This document shows, piece by piece, positions 1 to 6,096 of a DNA stretch of 8,345 nt; position 1 is the first letter of the stretch; each line of letters opens with the position of its first letter. The position numbers were made by a program, and so were the translations under genes. Source of the DNA: Ignavibacteriota bacterium (GTDB lineage: Bacteria > Bacteroidota > Ignavibacteria > Palsa-1295); contig JANYLL010000346.1 in the NCBI GenBank assembly GCA_025357895.1, positions 1 to 8,345 of the forward strand. The letters are read 5' to 3'. The notes beneath the pieces are model-generated. The model was not told the DNA's origin. It worked only from the letters and a program-made list of their open reading frames with translations, and made no database searches.

Positions 1-1256
1 AGTCCTACATAAGGTGGGCTTGAAAAAATCCCTTTTATCTTTTGCTTCTTGACAAGTTTTCCAAATGCAGGATATTTTTTATCCAACATATCCACCATAT
101 CAATTGTACGACTATCTCCAGTAATACAATATTGATAAGATGAAGATTTTAATTTCTCGAATTGGTCAAGTCTTTTGATCGTATCCTTGGTATATGTTTC
201 CCACCACTTGAGTATTGAAAAAAGTGGTTTACAAATTTTCCCATGCTTGGCACAGAAATACGTAGTAGTTACTGGCTCTACCAAAGTTGCGAGGTCTGCA
301 TGAGATGTAGCCCTGCATGAGCGAATCGTACGACTTAAAATTATACTGAGAATTTGTTTTGTTTGTGCGCTTTTAACTTTCTTTATTTCCTCAAATACCA
401 ATTGAATTTCTTCTCTCACGCTTTGCGTATACCATTTATCAAGAAAGCTATTAATTGTACCTTGACGAAGTTTTATGTTATATTCCTTGACAAGTTTTTC
501 GAACGTAGGCAAGAACTCCTTTGCTTTCTTTTCCCCGAATACGTCTCCATCTATTTCCCCTCTTTGAACTTTATATTTATACTCAGGTACAGGAAAATAA
601 TTATTGTTGAATTTATAAAGTTCATCGAGCAATTTTCCTTCAAATTCTACTTCACGCGAATTTATTAAGAATTGCTTAAGCTGTTTGGTTATGCGGCTTA
701 CCTCTTGAGCTAATTCAATAAGGTCATATTTTGCAACTTTAGAATTCCCTATCAATGCATTAAATGCAGAAACATCAATTCCAACAGCATTCATACCCAA
801 TTCACTGGCTTGAACCATCGTCGTTCCGCTACCAGAGAACGGATCTAGGACTATATCACCTTTTTTAAAGTATACTTCTTTCTTGAAATTATCGGTATGA
901 TCGTCCAGAAAGTATTCTACGAGCTGAGGAATGAATTTCCCTTTATAGGGATGGAGCCTATGGACGTGTTTTGTAGTCTCAGCTTCCTTATACTGATCAA
1001 AAGAAAGTGCCCAATTCAAATCATTACCGAGCTGATCTTTCCAAGAATTCTCGCGATTCCCATTATAGGATTTGTAGTAGCTTGAAAGCTCATCTCGTGA
1101 AACCTGGGTCGATCCATTCTCTCCAATTTTTTTTATTCGCCCATACTGTATAAGGTAAGAAATATTAGAAGGCGTGACATTTTTCCCCAAATGCTGGGAT
1201 GCCCAATCACTCGCTTCCTTAATTGAAAATAATTTTTCGGTTGTAATCATATGCAT
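1..1256 (-). CDS. DNA amino-methyltransferase (N6-adenine or N4-cytosine), N-terminal part, cut by the left edge
   Basis: Reading leftward from ATG at 1256 (or in-frame ATG at 1250), the frame is open to the window edge, about 416 codons with no stop, so the C-terminus is missing. Numbering from 1250: residues about 5-56 look like a MerR/excisionase-type helix-turn-helix; HPYKGKF at 100-106 fits motif X; DPFSGSGTT at 136-144 is the S-adenosylmethionine-binding motif I; D159 in GIDVS fits motif II; TGDSR is at 377-381; SPPY at 411-414 is catalytic motif IV. The order motif I, long insert, motif IV is alpha-like, with the roughly 210-residue insert probably holding the target-recognition region and two cysteines (C333, C340). 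SPPY is commoner in N4-cytosine enzymes, but the target base cannot be decided. A partner nuclease, if any, would lie left of the window; none lies to the right. The gene is AT-rich compared with its neighbours, suggesting transfer. The 1256 start is slightly preferred because AGG stands 5 nt upstream. Confidence 0.9.
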   Translation of the reverse strand, partial: MHMITTEKLFSIKEASDWASQHLGKNVTPSNISYLIQYGRIKKIGENGSTQVSRDELSSYYKSYNGNRENSWKDQLGNDLNWALSFDQYKEAETTKHVHRLHPYKGKFIPQLVEYFLDDHTDNFKKEVYFKKGDIVLDPFSGSGTTMVQASELGMNAVGIDVSAFNALIGNSKVAKYDLIELAQEVSRITKQLKQFLINSREVEFEGKLLDELYKFNNNYFPVPEYKYKVQRGEIDGDVFGEKKAKEFLPTFEKLVKEYNIKLRQGTINSFLDKWYTQSVREEIQLVFEEIKKVKSAQTKQILSIILSRTIRSCRATSHADLATLVEPVTTTYFCAKHGKICKPLFSILKWWETYTKDTIKRLDQFEKLKSSSYQYCITGDSRTIDMVDMLDKKYPAFGKLVKKQKIKGIFSSPPYVG

Positions 1257-1279
1257 AGGTGCCTATCAATAACACATCT

Positions 1280-1308
1280 AATATAAGAAATATTTTTGAG
1301 CTTATCAA
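1280..1308 (-). promoter_or_regulatory. Candidate sigma70-type promoter of the methyltransferase gene
   Basis: On the minus strand TTGATA (1308-1303) and TATATT (1285-1280) are separated by exactly 17 nt. Transcription would begin near 1273, about 17 nt before the ATG at 1256. Both boxes are close to the general bacterial consensus (TTGACA, TATAAT) and differ from the TTTG/TAnnTTTG pattern known for Bacteroidota. This is prediction from sequence only, in an AT-rich stretch where chance matches are easy. Confidence 0.4.
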
Positions 1309-1430
1309 CAAAAGCGGCTTTTAACGTTCACTTGATTCCCCCCCCTCGCAACAATCCACGGAACGGTGCGTAAACCTCTACTGTTAATGGCGTGCTAATA
1401 TATAAACCCGACGGCAAAAATCGTCAAATC

Positions 1431-1437
1431 AGAAGGA
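1431..1437 (+). promoter_or_regulatory. Ribosome binding site of rpmE
   Basis: AGAAGGA lies 8 nt before the ATG at 1446. It decides the start: the same frame also opens at a GTG at 1392, but that would add 18 residues not found in L31 proteins and has no such site. It is the clearest Shine-Dalgarno sequence in the window; most other genes here have weak ones or none. Confidence 0.7.
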
Positions 1438-1445
1438 AAAATACA

Positions 1446-1691
1446 ATGAAAAAAGGAATACATCCCGATTACCATACAGTTAATGTGCATTGCGCAGGCT
1501 GTAATAATGAGTTTCAGACCCGTTCTACAACGCCCGGCACCATGCTTCGTGTCGAAATTTGCTATAACTGCCATCCGTTCTTTACCGGAAAGCAGAAATT
1601 TGTAGATACGGCAGGACGCGTTGAGCGCTTCCAGAAGAAGTTTGCTAAGTCCATCGCCGACCGCAAAGAAAAGGCTACTTCGGCAGCGTAA
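1446..1691 (+). CDS. rpmE: 50S ribosomal protein L31, zinc-binding (C+) form
   Basis: An 81-residue protein beginning MKKGIHPDYH, the usual L31 opening. L31 is a component of the large ribosomal subunit and in E. coli helps bridge the two subunits. Two CxxC pairs, CAGC at 16-19 and CYNC at 39-42, are the zinc ligands of the C+ form; HPFFTGKQKFVDTAGRVERF (43-62) is the highly conserved family core. The C-terminal tail, after about residue 65, is lysine/alanine-rich and a little longer than in E. coli (70 residues). A long hairpin follows the stop codon and the next gene on the same strand encodes a GlmU-like protein. C+ forms of L31 are often replaced by C- paralogues under zinc limitation; no paralogue is visible here. 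Confidence 0.97.
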   Translation: MKKGIHPDYHTVNVHCAGCNNEFQTRSTTPGTMLRVEICYNCHPFFTGKQKFVDTAGRVERFQKKFAKSIADRKEKATSAA

Positions 1692-1712
1692 GTCCGTTAA
1701 AGTGTTATATTT

Positions 1713-1790
1713 GAAGTCCATCCCTCACCCTGCCCTCTCCTATCAATAAATTAAAAAGATGGGAGAGGGCAGGGTGAGGGATCGGACTTT
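1713..1790 (+). terminator. Very long hairpin with T-rich tail after rpmE; palindromic repeat-like
   Basis: Arms 1720-1740 and 1762-1782 are perfect 21-bp reverse complements. After a single bulged base (1783) the pairing goes on for 6 bp (1714-1719 with 1784-1789). The loop is 21 nt and AT-rich (1741-1761). TTTTCTTTT follows on the plus strand (1788-1796), so it can act as an intrinsic terminator for rpmE. The stem is much longer than a normal terminator and rich in CCCTCACCC/GGGAGAGGG motifs, which recur in dispersed intergenic palindromes of many bacteria (recollection, not checked). It ends only 18 nt before the next start codon, which is awkward for expression of that gene. Confidence 0.8.
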
Positions 1791-1807
1791 TCTTTTCCAT
1801 ACCACTA

Positions 1808-3064
1808 ATGGCACAAGATCAAATAGTCCTCTTTGAGGACTCGCATGCGCAGGGACCGTGCTTCAAGCCGCTAACCTACACACGCCCCTTTGCCGAGCTT
1901 CTGTGCGGCTGCTATTCTGCAATAGAGCGTCTATTGAGCTTCACACAGCCTGAGTCACAGATCGTCCTGCATGTTCGCTCCGAACTTGCTGCTATTATAA
2001 AAAAGCGCCATCCTTCGCTTGCTGTTAATCAGTTACAGGAGGCAAACCGCACGGTATTTATTAATGCAAGGCTTTTGCTCACTGAGCATCTTTTTACTCA
2101 ATTTTCCGGCAGCGATGATATGGTCTTTCGGTGGGAAGATCATCCGGAAGAAATTCTCGGATTTACTATCGTCGGCAGCATTCCAAAAGCGATCACCGAT
2201 AAAACAACAAGTGGCGAAGGGATAAGCAATGATGATATCAAATTAACTGAGCGCATATTCCCGCGAGCAAAACTTTTCACTTCATTGTGGAATATGGTGA
2301 ACTCGAATTCTGTGGTCATTCAAAGCGATATGAAACGCATCGTTTCGGCAGGGGTTCGAACTTTCCGCCGCGATATCGCGACTAATCCGATTCTTGAAAC
2401 AACTAATAGTAAAAATATTTACGCAGATGAAAGCGCAGCGTTTGCCCGGCGCACCTATCTCGATGCAACCGATGGACCGATCCTGATCGAAGCGAATGTC
2501 GTGATCGAACCAAATGCCACGATCATCGGACCTGTAGTCATCCGCGCAGGTTCGCTAATCAAAGCCGGAGCAAAAATCCATCCCGGCGTAACGATCGGGC
2601 ACGTATGCAAGATCGGCGGCGAAGTGGAGAACTCAATCATTCAGGGATATTCGAATAAACAGCATGACGGCTATCTTGGTCATAGCTTCATCGGTGAGTG
2701 GTGTAATCTCGGAGCAGGAACAAATACGAGCGACTTAAAAAATGATTACTCGAATGTGAAGGTCACAATTGAGGATCAGGAGTTCGAAACGAAATCGCTT
2801 TTTGTCGGGCTGTTGATGGGCGATCATTCAAAAAGCGCGATCGGCACGCAATTCAATACCGGCACAGCATGCGGAGTCAGCTCCAATATTTTCTGCATTG
2901 GTTTCCCTCCGAAATGGATTCCAAGTTTTAGCTGGTGCGGACCGAACGGAATGGAAAAATATAAAGAAGATAAAGCGCTTGAAGTAGCGAAGATCGTAAT
3001 GGCTCGGAGAGGGAAAGTAATGATGGGGGAGGAGGTGGAGTTGTTGAAAACGCTGAGTTCTTGA
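1808..3064 (+). CDS. GlmU-family putative sugar nucleotidyltransferase / hexapeptide-repeat acyltransferase
   Basis: A 418-residue, cytoplasmic-looking protein resembling the 'alternative bacterial GlmU' family of Bacteroidota, proposed to make UDP-N-acetylglucosamine from glucosamine-1-phosphate for peptidoglycan and lipopolysaccharide. Residues 1-200 form the nucleotidyltransferase-like half: it opens VLFEDSHAQG and has PLTYTRPFAEL at 21-31, characteristic of this family in place of the GxGTRM loop of classical GlmU. Residues about 223-320 are hexapeptide repeats of a left-handed beta-helix (ILIEANVVIEPNATIIGPVV and onward). Within it H286-D-G-Y-L-G followed by IGEWCNLGAGT (295-305) matches the acetyltransferase active-site region of GlmU (HLSYLGDA...NIGAGT), with H286 the likely catalytic base. 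There is no Shine-Dalgarno sequence before ATG 1808, and a 27-bp hairpin ends 18 nt upstream. Convergent with dapA. Family confident; bifunctional activity inferred. Confidence 0.88.
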   Translation: MAQDQIVLFEDSHAQGPCFKPLTYTRPFAELLCGCYSAIERLLSFTQPESQIVLHVRSELAAIIKKRHPSLAVNQLQEANRTVFINARLLLTEHLFTQFSGSDDMVFRWEDHPEEILGFTIVGSIPKAITDKTTSGEGISNDDIKLTERIFPRAKLFTSLWNMVNSNSVVIQSDMKRIVSAGVRTFRRDIATNPILETTNSKNIYADESAAFARRTYLDATDGPILIEANVVIEPNATIIGPVVIRAGSLIKAGAKIHPGVTIGHVCKIGGEVENSIIQGYSNKQHDGYLGHSFIGEWCNLGAGTNTSDLKNDYSNVKVTIEDQEFETKSLFVGLLMGDHSKSAIGTQFNTGTACGVSSNIFCIGFPPKWIPSFSWCGPNGMEKYKEDKALEVAKIVMARRGKVMMGEEVELLKTLSS

Positions 3065-3068
3065 CTAC

Positions 3069-3209
3069 TGTCATTGCGAGGAGTCGCGGAGCAACGACGA
3101 AGCAATCCCCAGATATTTGGTAGAATCATACTTTCTCTAATACCTTAAGGGGATTGCTTCGTCGGGCTAAAGCCTTTGCTGCCTGTGGTCGCATACCCTC
3201 GCAATGACA
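3069..3209. repeat. Nested palindromic REP/MITE-like element between convergent genes
   Basis: The outer arms TGTCATTGCGAGG (3069-3081) and CCTCGCAATGACA (3197-3209) are exact 13-bp reverse complements. The inner arms CGACGAAGCAATCCCC (3095-3110) and its complement (3149-3164) are exact over 16 bp. Between outer and inner arms the left side has 13 nt and the right side 32 nt, the extra part containing GGGCTAAAGCC. The TGTCATTGCGAGG...GAAGCAATCCCC pattern is a familiar dispersed intergenic palindrome in many bacterial genomes (recollection). It fills almost the whole gap between the stops of the GlmU-like gene (3064) and dapA (3221) and probably serves as a two-way terminator. No open reading frame or terminal duplication was found. 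Confidence 0.85.
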
Positions 3210-3220
3210 TTGTTATTTCG

Positions 3221-4138
3221 TTAACGGCTCTCTTCCATCTCCTCCACCACCACTGATTCAAGTTGCAATAATACTTCCCGGACTTTATTTCTATTTTCTT
3301 CTTTCATCGGAACAAGCGGCAAGCGATAATTCTCGCCGATAACTCCCATCATTGCAAGCGCAGCCTTTACCGGACCTGGATTTGATTCTATGAACATCAC
3401 CTTCATAAGCTCAAACAATTCGTAATGGATCGCTTTTGCTTCTTCGAATTGACCATCTAAAGCAAAGCGCACGAGTCTGGAGAATTCATTCGGTACAACA
3501 TTTGAGGTAACGCTGATCACACCTTTAGCTCCAAGTGAAATCAGCGGAAGTGTCAGATTATCTTCGCCCGATAATAGCCAGAAACCATGGGGAGCATTTC
3601 TGATGATCTCCATGCACTGAGGCAGATCGGCACTTGCTTCTTTGATTGCAACGACATTCGGAATTTCCGCGCAGCGAAGAGTTGTCTCCGCGTTCATATT
3701 TAGTCCTGTTCTTCCCGGCACATTATACATAACCACCGGCAAGCCTACATTTGCAACAGCTTTGAAATGCTCAAAAAGTCCGTTCGGAGTAGGTTTATTA
3801 TAATAGGGTGTGACAACAAGTGCAGCATCTGCACCGAGTTCATAGGCTTCGCGAGTAAGCGCAATACTTGCGCGTGTATCGTTTGAGCCGGTGCCGGCAA
3901 TAACTACTGCACGTCCTGCAACATACTCAATAACATAGCGAAAAAATTTGGTACGCTCCTGCGCATTCACTGTCGGATTTTCTCCGGTTGAGCCTAATGG
4001 CACGATCATCTCCACTCCGCCTGAGAGTTGATAATCGAGAAAGCGTGCCGTCGCGTCGTAGTCAATCTCGCCGCTTGAAGTAAATGGCGTAACGATTGCC
4101 GTGCCTGTTCCACGAATTTTTTTTGTATTCATTTTCAT
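3221..4138 (-). CDS. dapA: 4-hydroxy-tetrahydrodipicolinate synthase
   Basis: A 305-residue cytoplasmic TIM-barrel enzyme that condenses pyruvate with aspartate semialdehyde, the first committed step to diaminopimelate and lysine. Key residues by alignment to the E. coli enzyme: S50-T51 in GSTGEN (GTTGE in E. coli, the substrate-binding position), Y112 in TPYYNKP, Y138 and R143 in YNVPGRTG, and the Schiff-base lysine K166 in IKEAS. SGED and GAKGVISVTSN near 195-215 complete the family pattern. Length is slightly above the usual 290-300. Start ATG 4138 is followed by a second in-frame ATG at 4132; both lie before the conserved RGTGTAIVTPF, and only a weak AAAGAG precedes. It follows dapB on the same strand with a 100-nt gap that holds a palindrome, so the two may be co-transcribed or separated by that hairpin. 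No lysine riboswitch is visible. Confidence 0.97.
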   Translation of the reverse strand: MKMNTKKIRGTGTAIVTPFTSSGEIDYDATARFLDYQLSGGVEMIVPLGSTGENPTVNAQERTKFFRYVIEYVAGRAVVIAGTGSNDTRASIALTREAYELGADAALVVTPYYNKPTPNGLFEHFKAVANVGLPVVMYNVPGRTGLNMNAETTLRCAEIPNVVAIKEASADLPQCMEIIRNAPHGFWLLSGEDNLTLPLISLGAKGVISVTSNVVPNEFSRLVRFALDGQFEEAKAIHYELFELMKVMFIESNPGPVKAALAMMGVIGENYRLPLVPMKEENRNKVREVLLQLESVVVEEMEESR

Positions 4139-4151
4139 TTAATATCTCTTT

Positions 4152-4226
4152 GGTAGGCGCAGTGATTTAGCCAGCGAACGCATTGAACCATGAAATATTC
4201 ACGCGGGCTAAAGCCCTGCGCCTACC
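4152..4226. repeat. Imperfect palindrome between dapB and dapA
   Basis: GGTAGGCGCAG (4152-4162) pairs exactly with CTGCGCCTACC (4216-4226). After a 3-nt internal mismatch TTTAGCC (4166-4172) pairs with GGCTAAA (4206-4212), and after one further mismatch GCG (4174-4176) pairs with CGC (4202-4204). The loop is about 25 nt. The right arm contains CGCGGGCTAAAGCC. There is no T-run at either side, so intrinsic termination is doubtful; a dispersed palindromic repeat is the better reading. It lies between the dapB stop and the dapA start and could attenuate or punctuate the dapB-dapA transcript. Confidence 0.75.
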
Positions 4227-4238
4227 TTAATAATAAAG

Positions 4239-4976
4239 TCATCCCTCGAGAATTTCAGTTATATGTTCCTCGAATCTATACAATCCTTTTTTTCCTGCGA
4301 TCCATTCTGCCGCATGAACTGCACCCAATGCAAAACCGCGCCGCGACTTTGCGCGATGTGTCAGTTCGATCGCATCTTCATCTGAATCAAACCCTACCGT
4401 ATGCGTTCCGGTTATCGATCCTGAACGAATCGAACTGATAAGTATCGCTTCAGCAGAAGGGGCTTCGCCTTGCTTCAATTCGGAAACGACTTTTGTTTTC
4501 GATGTAAATCCTGAGAGCACGGCTTCGGAAATGCGAAGCGCTGTCCCACTCGGAAAATCTTTTTTCGTTCGGTGATGTGCTTCGGTGATATAGACATCGT
4601 AATCTGCCACACTAAGTAATCGCGAGGCTGAAGCAACGATCTTTAAGAAAAGATTTACGCCGATGGAGAAATTAGAGCCTATGACGCAGCCAGTTCCGGC
4701 TTCTTCGATCATCTTCCGAACTTTCGGAAGTTCGCTATCCCATCCTGTCGTGCCGATCACCATCGGAATCTTTGCTTTCGTGCAAACACGGACGTTCGTC
4801 ACGACTGTATCCGGCTGAGTAAAATCTATGACGGCATCAGGAGCGTAGAGTTTTAAGGCTTCGGGCGAAAGCAATTTATCAATGTCAAATATTGCCACGA
4901 TCTCATGCCCGCGAGCTTTTGCAGCCGCTTCGACCTCATGTCCCATCTTGCCATAACCGGCGAGTGCTAATTTCAT
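4239..4976 (-). CDS. dapB: 4-hydroxy-tetrahydrodipicolinate reductase
   Basis: A 245-residue cytoplasmic enzyme that reduces the DapA product with NAD(P)H to tetrahydrodipicolinate. The N-terminal Rossmann fold opens MKLALAGYGKMG (dinucleotide loop GYGKMG at 7-12). GTTGW is at 75-79, GSNFSIGVNLF at 100-110, and the signature EAHHRTKKDFPSGTA at 132-146 carries H134 and K138, matching catalytic H159 and K163 of E. coli DapB. The protein is about 25 residues shorter than the E. coli enzyme (273), with the shortening in the region between the nucleotide loop and GTTGW. ATG 4976 has no Shine-Dalgarno sequence upstream. It stands directly upstream of dapA in transcription, so the two supply consecutive steps of lysine/peptidoglycan precursor synthesis. 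The upstream gene on the same strand is the DUF4159 protein. Confidence 0.97.
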   Translation of the reverse strand: MKLALAGYGKMGHEVEAAAKARGHEIVAIFDIDKLLSPEALKLYAPDAVIDFTQPDTVVTNVRVCTKAKIPMVIGTTGWDSELPKVRKMIEEAGTGCVIGSNFSIGVNLFLKIVASASRLLSVADYDVYITEAHHRTKKDFPSGTALRISEAVLSGFTSKTKVVSELKQGEAPSAEAILISSIRSGSITGTHTVGFDSDEDAIELTHRAKSRRGFALGAVHAAEWIAGKKGLYRFEEHITEILEG

Positions 4977-4996
4977 TATGCAAAAATACGACGAGA

Positions 4997-5073
4997 AAGT
5001 CCGATGTCCGATATCCAGTGTCCGAAGTCGAATAAATCTGACATCAGACTTCGGACATCAGACGTCCGACTTC
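4997..5073. repeat. GTCCGA-rich hairpin between the DUF4159 gene and dapB
   Basis: TGTCCGAAGTC (5019-5029) pairs exactly with GACTTCGGACA (5047-5057) around a 17-nt loop, and the flanks add further degenerate copies of GTCCGA/TCGGAC and ATCAGAC (for example AGTCCGATGTCCGA from 4999, GACATCAGAC from 5054). The whole stretch is a patchwork of short near-repeats in both orientations. It fills the 97-nt gap between the DUF4159 stop (5077) and dapB start (4976) and must be in the dapB leader if the genes are co-transcribed. It has no known regulatory fold that I recognise. Confidence 0.65.
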
Positions 5074-5076
5074 TTT

Positions 5077-5760
5077 CTAATGCGTCAGCGCCCAAACCAC
5101 GATATTCGTCCCGAATCGTAATGCTTCTTCACGCTTCTCCGGAGGATCGTTATGAACTTCAGGATCATCCCATCCGTCACTTGGATTGGATTCAAACGTA
5201 TAATAAACACACATCCTTGTACCGATAAATAATCCGAAACCTTGCGGCGGTTTGCCGTCATGTTCATGCGTTTTCGGAACGCCGTTCGGAAATTCAAAAT
5301 GTGCGTGATACAGTCCATGAGTATAAGGAAGCTCCTGAAATTCCTGATCGGGAAAAACTTTTTTCATCTCACGGCGAATAGGCTTATCGAGTCCGTAATC
5401 ATCATCAATATAGAGAAATCCTCCTGCTTCGAGATAGGCATGCAAACGTTTTGCATCGGCTTCGGAGAAATCTACATTGCCATGACCTGTCAAAAATAAA
5501 AATGGATAATTAAAAATATCGTCGCTTGCAATATCAACCCAGGTGTATTCTGCGTTGACTTCGATGTTGGTATTATTCTTCACGAAGCGCAGAAGATTCG
5601 GCTCTTCGGTCGGATCATTATACCAATCCCCTCCTCCTTCGTACTTCAACCGTGCAATCCGAAATTGTGAAGCCGACCGGTTGACCATACGCGGAGCTTG
5701 GGCGTAAGCCTCAAGACTACAAATGGATAGAAATAGTAGTATTCGTAAAATTATTTTCAT
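5077..5760 (-). CDS. Secreted DUF4159-domain protein
   Basis: A 227-residue protein with an N-terminal signal peptide: K2, a hydrophobic stretch at about 3-18, and a likely signal peptidase I site at AYA-Q (cleavage after about residue 20). There is no cysteine lipobox, so it is probably periplasmic or exported. The body matches DUF4159: FRIARLKYEGGGDWYNDPTE near 33-52, then YPFLFLTGHGNVDF, and EAGGFLYIDDDYGLD near 112-126. The fold of this family is usually compared with glutamine-amidotransferase-like or flavodoxin-like domains, but its biochemical function is not known. Members often occur near MoxR/VWA-type genes in Bacteroidota and relatives (recollection); here instead it precedes dapB and follows hicA, with 117 nt and 100 nt gaps. 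ATG 5760 is chosen because it begins the signal peptide; no Shine-Dalgarno sequence precedes it. Confidence 0.85.
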   Translation of the reverse strand: MKIILRILLFLSICSLEAYAQAPRMVNRSASQFRIARLKYEGGGDWYNDPTEEPNLLRFVKNNTNIEVNAEYTWVDIASDDIFNYPFLFLTGHGNVDFSEADAKRLHAYLEAGGFLYIDDDYGLDKPIRREMKKVFPDQEFQELPYTHGLYHAHFEFPNGVPKTHEHDGKPPQGFGLFIGTRMCVYYTFESNPSDGWDDPEVHNDPPEKREEALRFGTNIVVWALTH

Positions 5761-5877
5761 CTATTATAGTACAATACGATGGAGAGGGCATTTGTTCCAA
5801 TTTGGTTGGAAGATGAATTAAAGAGAACTTTCCATAGCAAAATAATTAATCGGATGGTCTAAAAAAACTCATCCTTA

Positions 5878-6096
5878 TTAATCTGCAATATCCTTAAATT
5901 GTTGAAGGTCTAACCCTGCTTGTCGTAAAATACTTTTAAATGTTCCTATGGGTATTTCGGTCTTATTCATTGGAATAGTAGCCGTTTTTCCATTTACATT
6001 TTTGAACTTTCCATGCGAACCGGATTGAGAAATATATCGGAATCCCAGAATTTCGAGAACTTTTGCGATTTGCTTAGAAGAATAGAGCTTAGGCAT
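5878..6096 (-). CDS. hicA: HicA-family mRNA interferase toxin
   Basis: A 72-residue protein of the type II toxin-antitoxin HicA family, small dsRBD-like ribonucleases that cleave mRNA. Family hallmarks: an N-terminal helix with SSKQIAKVLEILGF (6-19), the SGSHGKF segment with catalytic H28, a short strand TATIPMN, and IPIGTFKSILRQAGL (48-62), matching the usual 'P.GTL..ILRQAG' ending. The full family length is present with no frameshift, so the toxin looks intact. Its ATG lies inside the end of hicB: ATGCCTAA contains both the start of hicA and the stop of hicB (8-nt overlap), a tight coupling that lets antitoxin be made first. Confidence 0.93.
   Translation of the reverse strand: MPKLYSSKQIAKVLEILGFRYISQSGSHGKFKNVNGKTATIPMNKTEIPIGTFKSILRQAGLDLQQFKDIAD

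Noticed and set aside
354..1085. Plus-strand open frames within the methyltransferase region
   Set aside because: They are antisense to a continuous minus-strand frame with clear methyltransferase motifs, and their translations are low-complexity with no recognisable domain.
1338..1345. Run of eight C residues upstream of rpmE as a phase-variation tract
   Set aside because: It lies outside coding sequence and away from any recognisable promoter boxes; a role could not be supported.
1392..1445. Upstream GTG start extending L31 by 18 residues
   Set aside because: L31 proteins start at MKK, and a good ribosome binding site stands 8 nt before the ATG at 1446.
1395..1721. Minus-strand frame opposite rpmE
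   Set aside because: It is the complement of a certain ribosomal protein gene and has no recognisable domain.
3065..3220. Small RNA gene in the palindrome between the GlmU-like gene and dapA
   Set aside because: The structure is fully explained by a dispersed palindromic repeat, and no promoter was seen.
4997..5073. Possible small CRISPR array
   Set aside because: The units are short, degenerate and in both orientations, with no regular spacers and no cas genes in the window.
5761..5877. Promoter or terminator between hicA and the DUF4159 gene
   Set aside because: There is a TATAAT-like box only a few bases before the ATG and small 5-bp stems (5852-5874, and around 5800), but none has a matching -35 box or a convincing stem plus T-run.
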